A DNA stretch of 24,764 bases from positions 1 through 24,764 of the forward strand of contig JALVPX010000172.1 of NCBI GenBank assembly GCA_027031565.1. Reading direction: 5' to 3'. The stretch comes from Deltaproteobacteria bacterium. GTDB taxonomy: Bacteria > Desulfobacterota > Dissulfuribacteria > Dissulfuribacterales > JALVPX01. A program made the position numbers and the translations under genes. This document shows positions 6,869-15,591 of this stretch, in pieces; the first letter of the stretch is position 1, and each line of letters starts with the position of its first letter. The notes under the pieces are model-generated. The model did not search any database. It was not told the origin of the DNA and saw nothing but the letters and a program-made list of their open reading frames with translations.

Positions 6869-8344
6869 ATGAAGAGACAGGACAATAAGCCGCAAAAGAT
6901 AAAAAAGGTGCTGATAGCGAACAGGGGTGTTCCAGCTGTAAGGATTATCCATACCTGCAGGGACAGGATGATTCCCACAACTGCGGTCTATTCAACGCCT
7001 GACCGCTTGGCCCTCCATGCCTTGATGGCCGACTCGGCAGTGCACATTGGTGATGCCCCGCCGAGCGAGTCATATTTGAATGCGGAAAAGATCATAGGGG
7101 CGGCATTGAAGAGCGAGGCCAATGCCATTCACCCAGGCTGGGGCTTTCTGGCTGAAAACGCCGATTTTGCCCGGATGGTCATAGATTCAGGGCTAATATG
7201 GATTGGGCCTGAGCCGGAAGTCATTGCAGCAATGGGAGACAAGATCAGGGCAAAAAAATTGGCGATCAAGGCGAATGTGCCCACCATCCCTGGCATAAGC
7301 GATGTGTCTGACGTAAAGCAGATCAAGCAATGGATGAAGGAAGACGAGGTTACCTATCCGATTATGATCAAGGCCGCTGCCGGTGGAGGCGGCAAGGGTA
7401 TGGTCAAGGTGGAATCAGACAAGCAACTCAAGACCGCCTTTTCCCAGGCAAAATCAGAGGCATTCAAGGCCTTTGGCGACGACAAGCTCCTGGCTGAAAA
7501 ATATATAGAGCGGGGCCGCCATATTGAAGTACAGGTAGTGGCTGACCAGCATGGAAACGTGTTCCATCTCTATGAAAGGGAGTGCACATTGCAGAGGCGC
7601 AACCAGAAGATCATAGAAGAGGCCCCGTCCCCTACCATAAACGACGACCTGAGGAATGAAATTTGTTTTACGGCAGTCCGCTTGATGCGCGAGATAGGCT
7701 ATACCACGGCAGGCACCGTGGAATTCATATTCGATTCCAATACAAGGCGTTTTTACTTCCTTGAAGTAAATACAAGGCTTCAGGTGGAGCACGGCGTTAC
7801 TGAATTGATCACTGGCAAAGATATTGTCGGCTTAATGCTTGATGCAGCCGAGGGCAGGGAGTTCCAGTTCAGACAGGAAGAAATCAGGCCCAACAGGTGG
7901 GCTCTGGAATGCCGAATAAACGCAGAGGATCCGCGTACCTTCAGTCCATCTTTTGGAACCATTACCAGGCTGAAGGCCCCCTTAGGCCCTGGCGTACGTG
8001 TGGCCATGGGTGCATATGAAGGAGCCGACATTCCTCCATACTATGACTCACTCTTCATGCTGATCATGACGGCAGGACCGGCAAGGGATGATGCCATAAG
8101 GGTGATGGACCGCACCCTGAGCCGGAATCTGAGAGTTGAAGGCGTTAAAACCTTGGCTCCGTTGTTGTTGAGCATTATCAGGCACAAGGCATTTAAGTCT
8201 GGCGAATTTTCCACAAAGTTTATAGAAGATCATATGGATGAGCTCGTTTCCATGTTCAGGGAACATGATAGTGAAGATGAGGCCCTGAAAATCGCAGACT
8301 ATGTGGCCAGGATTTCCGCCCTTGGCCCACAGGATTGGATGTAG
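6869..8344 (+). CDS. pycA: Biotin carboxylase subunit (pyruvate carboxylase subunit A / AccC-like)
   Basis: A 491-residue ATP-grasp enzyme that carboxylates the biotin of a carrier domain using ATP and bicarbonate. The N-terminal domain begins KKVLIANRGVPAVRIIHTCR; most homologues have RGEIA where this one has RGVPA. The ATP-binding loop is AAAGGGGKGM (residues 169-178), followed by the HIEVQVVADQHGNV block, RECTLQRRNQKIIEEAPSP and the catalytic FLEVNTRLQVEH (Arg303). The residue after EH is Gly309, where Pro is usual. Length is standard. An AAGGAG ribosome site lies 6 bases before the ATG. The next gene, four bases downstream, supplies the carboxyltransferase and biotin carrier, so together they form a two-subunit carboxylase. 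Pyruvate to oxaloacetate is the likely reaction, but 2-oxoglutarate or another acid cannot be excluded. Confidence 0.9.
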   Translation: MKRQDNKPQKIKKVLIANRGVPAVRIIHTCRDRMIPTTAVYSTPDRLALHALMADSAVHIGDAPPSESYLNAEKIIGAALKSEANAIHPGWGFLAENADFARMVIDSGLIWIGPEPEVIAAMGDKIRAKKLAIKANVPTIPGISDVSDVKQIKQWMKEDEVTYPIMIKAAAGGGGKGMVKVESDKQLKTAFSQAKSEAFKAFGDDKLLAEKYIERGRHIEVQVVADQHGNVFHLYERECTLQRRNQKIIEEAPSPTINDDLRNEICFTAVRLMREIGYTTAGTVEFIFDSNTRRFYFLEVNTRLQVEHGVTELITGKDIVGLMLDAAEGREFQFRQEEIRPNRWALECRINAEDPRTFSPSFGTITRLKAPLGPGVRVAMGAYEGADIPPYYDSLFMLIMTAGPARDDAIRVMDRTLSRNLRVEGVKTLAPLLLSIIRHKAFKSGEFSTKFIEDHMDELVSMFREHDSEDEALKIADYVARISALGPQDWM

Positions 8345-8348
8345 AACT

Positions 8349-10379
8349 ATGGCAAAGAAGAAAAATTCAAAACCACTGATCAAACCAGGAATGAGTCCAA
8401 GTGAGATCGTCAAGATCCTAAGAAATCTTGACGGAGTGATGATTACGTGCACCGGCATGCGGGATGCGGGCCAGTCTGACTATAAAAACCGCCACAGAAT
8501 CTACGATCTGGCCACCCTGGCTCCCTATTACGAGGATATGAATCTTTTCAGCTCCGAGTGTCATGGGGGTGCCAGATGGCATGTGGGTGTCATGAACCGC
8601 AGGGAGAGCCCCTTCAAGGAAATAGAAATTCTCCGTGAGCTCATGCCCAGTGTGCAGCTGCAGACCTTGATCAGGGAGACAAACCTGTGGGGTTACCGTC
8701 CATATCCTAGAAATGTCATTGAGTACGTAGTTGAGCGCGTGGACATTGACGTGTGGCGCTGCTTCTCCTTCTTGAATGACATCAGGAACATGCGCACAGT
8801 GGCAGAAGTGGTGATGAAAAGGGGGCGTCTCTTCCAGCCAGCCATTTCCTTCACCCAGGCCGACTGGACCACAAACGAATATTATTTGAGCTGCGTAAAT
8901 GATATCGTGGACCTTTGTGGCGGCGTGGATGAAATAGTGCTCTGCATAAAAGACATGGCGGGAGTTGGAAGCCCGAAACGCATCTCCAGCCTGGTGGATG
9001 CCATCAAACAGGCCTATCCTGACCTGGTGGTGCAATATCACCGCCATGCCACAGACGGCCTTGCGCTGCCTGCCCTGCTTGCTGCCGCCAAGGCAGGAGC
9101 AAAGGTCGTGGATGCCCAGGAAGATTCCTTGACCAGGTTTTATGGCCAGCCGCCAATTCTGGCTGTTCAGGCCTATTTTGAGGAGTCAGGTATCAAGGTC
9201 AATTTAAACCGCGAAGCTGCTGAAAAGGCGGTTCAAAGGGTCCGTGACTGGATAGGACACTATGAATGGGCCGAATCCCCCTTTAAAGGCTTTGATCACA
9301 TGGTTACATCCCACAAGATGCCTGGCGGCGCCTTTCCAAGCTCATTTGAACAGGCAGAAAAGGGCGGGTTCCTGCACCTCATGCCTTCAATTTTGAAGGT
9401 GATGTCTCTTTATAACAAGATAGTCAAGTACTTTGACGTTACACCAGGCTCGCAGATCACGTGGGTCACGTGCAGCGGTATTGTGAACCGTTATGCAAAG
9501 GAGCATGGCGAAACCGGCGTGCAGCATATCATCCGGATATTGAGTAAGTTCGTCGAGGAAAAGGGGCAGGATATGTCCAAGATGACCAAGGCCGAACAGA
9601 AAGAGCTGCTCGGGCTATTCAGCACGGCGCCCGGCGACTTCAAGAACCTGCTCCTTGGAGGCTATGGCAGGCTTCCCATGGGCTGGCCGGATGAGTGGGT
9701 CTACAAAAGCGCTTTCGGGGATGAGTGGAAGGAAAAGCTCAAGGAGCGCAAGGATCTCTCGCCATTGGACTCCCTGGAAGAGGATGATCTTGAGCGCATA
9801 AGGAAGGAGCTTGCGGAGCATCTTGGCCGCATCCCCACGGACGAAGAGTTTGTGCTCTATCTGATGCATCCAAAAGATGCCCTTCAAATGTTTGATTTTG
9901 TGGAAAAATATGGCGAAGCTCCACTTGTGTTGCCTACAAACGTGTGGCGTGAGGGTCTTAAGAGGCCTGGTGACAAGGTCGAGTTTGACCTGCTGGGCAA
10001 GCCATACTGCATTGAGTTGGTTTCGGTAGGCAAGGAGCATGAGGGGCAGATCCATGTGGTGATGCGCGTTAACAACAAGACCAGGGTTTACGAGATAGAT
10101 ACGCCGCGGGCCAAAAAAGTGGAAATCAGGATGGCCAAGGCCCCCAACGAAATTGGCGCTCCCATCAGTGGCAACGTTTGGAGGATTGGCAACCCCAGGC
10201 GCGGAACAATCAAGGTCGGCGATATCGTCCATAAGGGTGAGGAAATAGCCAATCTTGAGGCAATGAAGATGGAAAACCCTGTGCTTGCCCCCTTTGACGC
10301 CCAGATCCAGGAGATATGTGTAAAATTGAACGATTCTGTTCAGGAGAATCAGTTGCTCTTTGTACTCAAAGAACAATAG
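8349..10379 (+). CDS. pycB: Biotin-dependent carboxyltransferase with C-terminal biotin carrier domain (PycB/OadA-like, divergent)
   Basis: A 676-residue partner of the upstream biotin carboxylase. The N-terminal HMGL-like TIM barrel carries CTGMRDAGQSDY (metal Asp39), IKDMAGV (Lys201, expected to be carbamylated), and HRHATDG (His231, His233); then comes the PycB-type domain (HKMPGGAFPSSFEQAEKGGF) and a biotinyl domain with EAMKMENP (Lys640). The metal centre is complete, but surrounding motifs differ from textbook PycB: DAGQS for DAHQS, ECHGGARWH for EVWGGATFD, CFSFLND for IFDALND, and YGQPP (Tyr265) where TSQPS supplies the catalytic Thr. The substrate is therefore uncertain: probably pyruvate, but another 2-oxo acid is possible. 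I chose ATG 8349, four bases after pycA; an upstream in-frame ATG at 8301 would overlap pycA and add residues unlike the family. Biotin ligase follows directly. Confidence 0.88.
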   Translation: MAKKKNSKPLIKPGMSPSEIVKILRNLDGVMITCTGMRDAGQSDYKNRHRIYDLATLAPYYEDMNLFSSECHGGARWHVGVMNRRESPFKEIEILRELMPSVQLQTLIRETNLWGYRPYPRNVIEYVVERVDIDVWRCFSFLNDIRNMRTVAEVVMKRGRLFQPAISFTQADWTTNEYYLSCVNDIVDLCGGVDEIVLCIKDMAGVGSPKRISSLVDAIKQAYPDLVVQYHRHATDGLALPALLAAAKAGAKVVDAQEDSLTRFYGQPPILAVQAYFEESGIKVNLNREAAEKAVQRVRDWIGHYEWAESPFKGFDHMVTSHKMPGGAFPSSFEQAEKGGFLHLMPSILKVMSLYNKIVKYFDVTPGSQITWVTCSGIVNRYAKEHGETGVQHIIRILSKFVEEKGQDMSKMTKAEQKELLGLFSTAPGDFKNLLLGGYGRLPMGWPDEWVYKSAFGDEWKEKLKERKDLSPLDSLEEDDLERIRKELAEHLGRIPTDEEFVLYLMHPKDALQMFDFVEKYGEAPLVLPTNVWREGLKRPGDKVEFDLLGKPYCIELVSVGKEHEGQIHVVMRVNNKTRVYEIDTPRAKKVEIRMAKAPNEIGAPISGNVWRIGNPRRGTIKVGDIVHKGEEIANLEAMKMENPVLAPFDAQIQEICVKLNDSVQENQLLFVLKEQ

Positions 10380-11187
10380 GCTTGTGCATCCAACAGGGGC
10401 TGCCAGCAAAATAAGTGAGCCTGAGCCGTTGAACAAGGGCAGGCGCTTTGCAGGCCGTTTCCGCATTCATCTTACTGAGACAGATTCGACTAACTCCTTT
10501 CTTCTGAGGAATGAAGAACTGCTCAAATATGAAGGCCTTGTGGTCACTGCTGATCGTCAGACCGCAGGCAGGGGAAGGAAAGGAAGGGAATGGCTGGGGA
10601 TAAACGGGGAGCAGCTTGTTTTGTCCATTGTGCTTCATCCTGAGCTTGGGAATCATTATCTTCCAGCGATTACCCTCCTGACAGGCCTGGGAGTTTATAA
10701 GGCCCTTAGGGATGAAGGCTGCGGATTGCTCGCAGTGAAGTGGCCCAACGATATATTGCTAAACAGCAGAAAGGTATGCGGCATCCTGTGCGAACTTAGA
10801 ATGATGGCTTCGCAACCGGTAGTCGTTGCCGGCATCGGCCTGAACGTAAAAGGCGGAAGGGGCGAATTCCCAGGCTTTCTGCGAAATAGGGCCACAACAA
10901 TCGAGGCGGAAACGGGTCTTTCTCTGGACAAGGAAAGGCTCCTCGAATCCATTTTGAACCGGCTGGACACTGTCCTGAAACAGGCGCACAAAGGCAAGAT
11001 TACGGAATTGTTCAGGGAATGGGAGCAAAATTCAGATTCCATAGGAAGAGGGGTGCGCTTTCACCATAAAGGTTCGCTGCTGGCAGGCGAAATTGCTGGT
11101 CTGGATGAGATCGGCAGATTGAAGGTGCGTCTTGCCTCGAATGGGGTATCCAAGACCCTCATAGCAGAGGAGGTTGAATTCATTTAA
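10360..11187 (+). CDS. birA: Biotin--protein ligase, monofunctional (no DNA-binding domain)
   Basis: Transfers biotinyl-AMP to the carrier lysine, here presumably Lys640 of the adjacent carboxyltransferase. Motifs in order: TETDSTNSFLL (substrate entry), TADRQTAGRGRKGREW (the GRGRKGR biotinyl-AMP loop), LSIVLHPEL, VKWPNDILLNSRKVCGIL, VVAGIGLNVK, and a C-terminal SH3-like domain (GEIAGLDEIGRLKVRL). There is no N-terminal helix-turn-helix, so it is not a repressor of biotin genes. The frame can start at TTG 10360, which overlaps pycB by 20 bases and has AGGAG about 13 bases upstream, or at GTG 10384 just past the pycB stop with a weaker site. I cannot decide between them; the first ~40 residues are not conserved in the family. 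It overlaps hyuB by one base (TAATG). Confidence 0.9.
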   Translation: MYSKNNRLVHPTGAASKISEPEPLNKGRRFAGRFRIHLTETDSTNSFLLRNEELLKYEGLVVTADRQTAGRGRKGREWLGINGEQLVLSIVLHPELGNHYLPAITLLTGLGVYKALRDEGCGLLAVKWPNDILLNSRKVCGILCELRMMASQPVVVAGIGLNVKGGRGEFPGFLRNRATTIEAETGLSLDKERLLESILNRLDTVLKQAHKGKITELFREWEQNSDSIGRGVRFHHKGSLLAGEIAGLDEIGRLKVRLASNGVSKTLIAEEVEFI

Positions 11188-12773
11188 TGGTTACCCCAAT
11201 AGACATTCAAGTCACAAACAAGGTTGTCACAGCCATTGCTGAAGAGATGGGGATCGTCCTCCAGAAGGCTGCCATGTCTTCCAATATAAAGGAGCGGAGG
11301 GATTTTTCCTGTGCCCTTTTTGATTCATCCGGGAACATGCTCAGCCAGGCAGCCCATATTCCGGTTCATTTAGGGGCCATGCCCATGACAGTAAAGGCAT
11401 TGAAGACAGTGATCGATCTTGGGCCAGGGGACGTGGTGATCACCAATGACCCATTCAAGGGAGGAACCCACCTGCCGGACATCACCTTGATGAGCGGGGT
11501 CTTTGCAGAAGGTGCTTCAAGGCCGTTGTTTTATCTGTTGACCCGGGCCCATCACGCTGACGTAGGTGGAATGGCACCGGGTTCCATGGCGTTGACCCGC
11601 AGATTGGTGGATGAAGGCGTTTTGATAGAGCCAGCCCTGTTGAAAAAAGGTGGGGAGCAATGCACCAGCTTGATTCAAACAATATTGAAAGGTGTCAGAA
11701 ATCCTGAAGAGAGAAAGGGGGATTTACAGGCGCAGCTTGCATCGCTTGCCAGAGGCGAGGAAAGGCTCAAAGAGCTTATGCGCAAGGAAGGGCTGAAAAC
11801 CCTCTACGAGCGCGTAAATCCCTTGTTGGACTACGGCGAAAGGGTCATGAAGTCGTTGATCTCTTCGATTCCCGATGGTGAATATGCCTTTGAAGACTTT
11901 CTGGATGATGATGGAATCGGAAACAGCCCCGTTCCGCTCAGATGCAGGCTGATCATTGATGGATCAACAGCGGTGGTGGATTACACCGAAAGCGCTGACC
12001 AGGTGGAAAGCGGCCTTAATACTGTGAAAAGCGTAACTGCCTCGGCCACCTACTATGTCTTTTTCTGTATGATAGGCAGCGATTATCCCATAAACGGAGG
12101 CTCTCTTAGGCCTATCACAGTGAAAACCAGGCCGGGATCTCTCTTGGACGCTCAATATCCTGCACCTGTGGCAGCCGGCAACGTGGAGACCTCACAGCGC
12201 ATAGTCGATACCCTGCTGGGCGCGCTGGCCAAGGCTGTGCCAGAACTGGTGCCTGCTGCTAGCTGCGGAACGATGAACAATATAGCAATTGGCGGAACAA
12301 GGCCAGACGGAACAACCTTTACATATTATGAGACCATCGGAGGCGGCATGGGAGCAAGCAAGGGGCACCCTGGCCTTTCCGGGGTCCACACGCACATGAC
12401 CAATACCTTGAACACGCCCATTGAGGCGCTGGAACAAAGTTACCCATTCATGGTGGAATTATACAGCCTAAGAAACGGTTCAGGTGGCAAAGGCCTGTAC
12501 CCTGGGGGAGACGGAGTGGTCAGGCGGTATAAATTCTTGCAGGCAGCCACTGTCAGCCTGCTTACCGAGAGAAGACGCCTGGCACCTTATGGTCTTGAAG
12601 GAGGCGAGTCTGGCAAGAAAGGCGCCAATTTGTTCATTGATGCTGAAAGGGGAACTGTTTCGCAGTTGCCCGGTAAAGGCATAGTAGAAGTGAAGGGCGG
12701 GGATGCAATCGAAATCAGGACACCCGGAGGAGGTGGATGGGGAGCAAGGCTTGACACCCAGCCCTTAAAGTAG
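11187..12773 (+). CDS. hyuB: Hydantoinase B / 5-oxoprolinase family protein (HyuB-like), without a HyuA partner
   Basis: A 528-residue protein of full family length. It opens with the typical TPIDIQVTNKVVTAIAEEMG and SSNIKERRDFSCALFDSSG, followed by QAAHIPVHLGAMPMTV, GDVVITNDPFKGGTHLPDIT, the RAHHADVGGMAPGSM block with conserved His residues, CGTMNN and a glycine-rich C-terminus (TPGGGGWGA). Relatives act with an ATP-binding HyuA subunit in ATP-dependent hydrolysis of hydantoins or 5-oxoproline, or in carboxylation of ketones. No HyuA-like gene is in the window, so activity and partner are unknown. The start overlaps the birA stop by one base, which implies translational coupling in a carboxylase operon. 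Whether it works with the biotin enzymes is inference. Confidence 0.87.
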   Translation: MVTPIDIQVTNKVVTAIAEEMGIVLQKAAMSSNIKERRDFSCALFDSSGNMLSQAAHIPVHLGAMPMTVKALKTVIDLGPGDVVITNDPFKGGTHLPDITLMSGVFAEGASRPLFYLLTRAHHADVGGMAPGSMALTRRLVDEGVLIEPALLKKGGEQCTSLIQTILKGVRNPEERKGDLQAQLASLARGEERLKELMRKEGLKTLYERVNPLLDYGERVMKSLISSIPDGEYAFEDFLDDDGIGNSPVPLRCRLIIDGSTAVVDYTESADQVESGLNTVKSVTASATYYVFFCMIGSDYPINGGSLRPITVKTRPGSLLDAQYPAPVAAGNVETSQRIVDTLLGALAKAVPELVPAASCGTMNNIAIGGTRPDGTTFTYYETIGGGMGASKGHPGLSGVHTHMTNTLNTPIEALEQSYPFMVELYSLRNGSGGKGLYPGGDGVVRRYKFLQAATVSLLTERRRLAPYGLEGGESGKKGANLFIDAERGTVSQLPGKGIVEVKGGDAIEIRTPGGGGWGARLDTQPLK

Positions 12774-12812
12774 GATAAAAGATTTCACCATTTCGGAGAG
12801 AGGACTTTGAGT

Positions 12813-13952
12813 ATGAAAAAGCGCTATTTGATGGCCCCTGGACCAGTTTCTGTTGCACCAGAAGTGTTGAGCAGGATGTCTGAGCCGATCATTCATCACA
12901 GATCACCTCAATTTTCGGCCATCTTGACCAAGGTGCGCGAGGATCTCAAATATCTTTACCAGACCAGGAACGACATTTTGATCTTTGCCTCGTCAGGCAC
13001 AGGAGGTATGGAAGCCTCTGTCACAAACTTGCTGTCGCCTGGCGACAAGGCCATTGTTGTCAGGGGCGGCAAATTTGGTGAACGCTGGGCCGAGTTATGC
13101 GAGGCTTATGGGGCCGAGCCTGTAAACATTGACGTTGAATGGGGCCAGGCAGTGGATCCGGCAGATGTTGAGAAGGCACTTAATGATCATCCAGAGGCCA
13201 GGGCCGTATTCGTTCAGGCCCATGAAACCTCTACTGGTGTAAAGCACCCAGTGGAGGCCCTGGGAGAAATCGTTAAAAAGCGCCCTGGGACACTGCTTGT
13301 GGTGGATGCCATAAGTGCACTTGGGGTATATGAGCTTAAAACAGACGAGTGGGGCCTGGATGTGGTGGTTACCGGCTCCCAAAAATCTCTTGCACTGCCG
13401 CCGGGTCTTTCCTTAGTGAGCGTGAGCGAAAAGGCGTGGGCCTTGTGCGAGGAATCCCGAATGCCGAAATATTATTTCAACTTTTTGAAGGAGCGGAAGG
13501 CCATTGCCAGGGAGACCACTGCATACACCCCGGCAGTTTCCCTTATAATCGGGCTTGGCGTAGTTCTGGAACAGATAAAGGCGGTAGGGCTTGAGGGACT
13601 GTTCAAACACCACAAGCGGCTTTCCGAGGGGACCAAGGCGGGCATTAGGGCAATGGGACTGGAACTCTTTTCCAAGTCACCGTGCGAGGCCATAACTGTG
13701 ATCAAGGCGCCCAATGGTATTGATGGCCAGGAAGTGGTAAAAATTTTGCGAGAGGATTATGGTATAACCATAGCTGGCGGCCAGGCACAGGCCAAGGGCA
13801 AGATATTCAGGATAGCCCATATAGGGCATTTGTCTGAATGGGATATGATAATTGCCTTGTCTGCAGTTGAAAGGGCCCTGAAGTCCCTGGGGCATCCTGT
13901 TGAGCTTGGAAAAGGGGTGGCTGCTGCCCTTGAATATTTTGCAAACAATTGA
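12813..13952 (+). CDS. Class V PLP-dependent aminotransferase (alanine-glyoxylate/serine-pyruvate type; probable phosphoserine aminotransferase role)
   Basis: A 379-residue fold-type I aminotransferase. It starts RYLMAPGPVSVAPEVLSRMS, with the early glycine-rich block IFASSGTGGMEASVTNLLSP, the cofactor Asp in LLVVDAISALGV and the PLP lysine in VVTGSQKSLALPPG (Lys191). Length is standard. ATG 12813 is preceded by AGAGGA at 8 bases; a TTG two codons earlier is less likely. Family members use alanine, serine or aspartate as donor and glyoxylate, pyruvate or phosphohydroxypyruvate as acceptor. Placement 58 bases before serA, with no serC-type gene seen, suggests it converts 3-phosphohydroxypyruvate to phosphoserine; this is inferred from context. 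It is 39 bases after hyuB and likely in the same transcript. Confidence 0.87.
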   Translation: MKKRYLMAPGPVSVAPEVLSRMSEPIIHHRSPQFSAILTKVREDLKYLYQTRNDILIFASSGTGGMEASVTNLLSPGDKAIVVRGGKFGERWAELCEAYGAEPVNIDVEWGQAVDPADVEKALNDHPEARAVFVQAHETSTGVKHPVEALGEIVKKRPGTLLVVDAISALGVYELKTDEWGLDVVVTGSQKSLALPPGLSLVSVSEKAWALCEESRMPKYYFNFLKERKAIARETTAYTPAVSLIIGLGVVLEQIKAVGLEGLFKHHKRLSEGTKAGIRAMGLELFSKSPCEAITVIKAPNGIDGQEVVKILREDYGITIAGGQAQAKGKIFRIAHIGHLSEWDMIIALSAVERALKSLGHPVELGKGVAAALEYFANN

Positions 13953-14010
13953 AGGCCGCTTTAAGCAGCCTTTTGAGGTTTCATAATCATAAGGAGAAAG
14001 AGAAGCTGAC

Positions 14011-15591
14011 ATGAAGGTATTTATTACAGATCCCATTGCCCAGGAGGGTATTGAAATACTCAAAGAAGCTGGACTTGAGGTGGAAGAGCACCTGGGGCTT
14101 TCCCCTGAAGAATTAAGGGCGATCATTAAAGATGCAGACGGGCTCGTTATCAGGAGCAATACCAAGGTCGATCAGGACCTTGTGGATGCTGCGGAAAAGC
14201 TCAAGGTAGTGGGGCGTGCCGGTACCGGGCTGGACAACGTGGATATTCCAGCCTGCAACAAGCGAGGAATCGTGGTTATGAACACCCCTGGCGGCAATAC
14301 CAACTCTGCAGCCGAGCACACCATCGCCATGATGCTCGCCCTTACCAGGCACATTCCCCAGGCGACTGCCTCCATGAAGGCCGGCAAGTGGGAAAAGAAA
14401 AAGTTCCAGGGCAGGGAAGTGGCAGGCAAGGTTCTGGGCATAGTCGGCATTGGGCGGATTGGCAGCATAGTTGCACAAATTGCCCAGGGCATGAAAATGA
14501 AGGTTATAGCCTTTGATCCGCATATCCATCCAGACATGGCAGAAAAGATCGGTGTTGAACTGGTTGATCTGGACGAACTCTTTTCATCTGCTGACTACGT
14601 ATCAGTACATACACCGCTGACCAAAGAGACCAAGGGGCTGTTGAACGCAAAGTATTTTGCAAAGATGAAAAAGGGCTCCATGGTCATAAATTGCGCAAGG
14701 GGCGGGATAATCAACGAGGCTGATCTCTACGAGTACCTGAAATCGGGCCATTTAGGCGGTGCGGCCCTCGATGTGTTTGAGTCCGAGCCTACCACTTTGG
14801 AAAATCCGCTCCTGTCTCTAGACAATTTCATATGCACTCCGCATCTAGGGGCTTCTACCAAGGAGGCTCAGGAGAATGTTGCCCTGGCAGTTGCCCGCCA
14901 GATTGCAGATTATCTGATCAAGGGGGAGGTCAGGAATGCAGTCAATGTACCATCTGTGAGCGGCGAAGCCTTGTCCCGCTTAGGACCCTTCCTTACCCTT
15001 GCTGAAAAAATAGGCATGTTCCATGCACAGATTGCAAAGGGCGGATTTGAGGAGATAGAGATTTCTTATGAGGGTGATGTGGCGGATTTTGACACTGTGC
15101 CTGTAACGGTAGCCTTATTGAAGGGGATTCTGACGCCTGCACTAAAGGAGGAAGTAAATTTCGTAAATGCCCCTGTACTGGCTGAAGAGCGGGGCATAAA
15201 GGTCGTGGAGGCGAAGAGCAAGACCTCCGAGGACTTCACCAATCTGCTGACTGTTACAGTGCGTGCCAGTGACAGCACCAATACCATAGCAGGTACCATC
15301 TTCGGCAAAAAAGAGCCTCGTATAGTGCGGATAAATGATTTCAGACTCGAAGCGCTGCCGGAAGGTCACATGCTGTTGATATACAACGAAGACAGGCCTG
15401 GCGTCATAGGCACTATAGGCATTACCTTGGGTGAGGCTGGTCTTAATATTGCACGCATGCATGTAGGTCAAGACCCAGGGCACAACAGGAACGTGATATT
15501 GCTTACAGTTGATGAACCTGTTTCCCAAAATGTGCTCGATCAATTAAAGAGCAAGGATGGGGTTACCAGTGCCCAGAGCCTGGAATTGTAA
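14011..15591 (+). CDS. serA: D-3-phosphoglycerate dehydrogenase, long form with ASB and ACT domains
   Basis: Catalyses NAD-dependent oxidation of 3-phosphoglycerate to 3-phosphohydroxypyruvate, the first step of serine synthesis. It has 526 residues, the usual size of the long form. The Rossmann motif is VLGIVGIGRIGS (Gly146, Gly148, Gly151). Catalytic residues are Arg230 (NCARGG), Glu259 (DVFESEP) and His278 (TPHLGAST). From about residue 320 a regulatory ASB domain follows (GFEEIEISYEGDVADFDTVP), and the C-terminus is an ACT domain (MLLIYNEDRPGVIGTIGITL), which in relatives binds serine as feedback inhibitor. A strong AAGGAG site lies upstream of ATG. It is the last gene of the plus-strand run; a hairpin terminator stands about 215 bases after its stop. 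Confidence 0.95.
   Translation: MKVFITDPIAQEGIEILKEAGLEVEEHLGLSPEELRAIIKDADGLVIRSNTKVDQDLVDAAEKLKVVGRAGTGLDNVDIPACNKRGIVVMNTPGGNTNSAAEHTIAMMLALTRHIPQATASMKAGKWEKKKFQGREVAGKVLGIVGIGRIGSIVAQIAQGMKMKVIAFDPHIHPDMAEKIGVELVDLDELFSSADYVSVHTPLTKETKGLLNAKYFAKMKKGSMVINCARGGIINEADLYEYLKSGHLGGAALDVFESEPTTLENPLLSLDNFICTPHLGASTKEAQENVALAVARQIADYLIKGEVRNAVNVPSVSGEALSRLGPFLTLAEKIGMFHAQIAKGGFEEIEISYEGDVADFDTVPVTVALLKGILTPALKEEVNFVNAPVLAEERGIKVVEAKSKTSEDFTNLLTVTVRASDSTNTIAGTIFGKKEPRIVRINDFRLEALPEGHMLLIYNEDRPGVIGTIGITLGEAGLNIARMHVGQDPGHNRNVILLTVDEPVSQNVLDQLKSKDGVTSAQSLEL

Noticed and set aside
8418..9047. A 209-codon minus-strand frame
   Set aside because: Antisense to the carboxyltransferase domain of pycB, with no ribosome site or known motif.
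9615..10466. A 283-codon minus-strand frame opposite pycB and birA
   Set aside because: Shadow of pycB, whose motifs and biotin site are convincing; no family resemblance on the minus strand.
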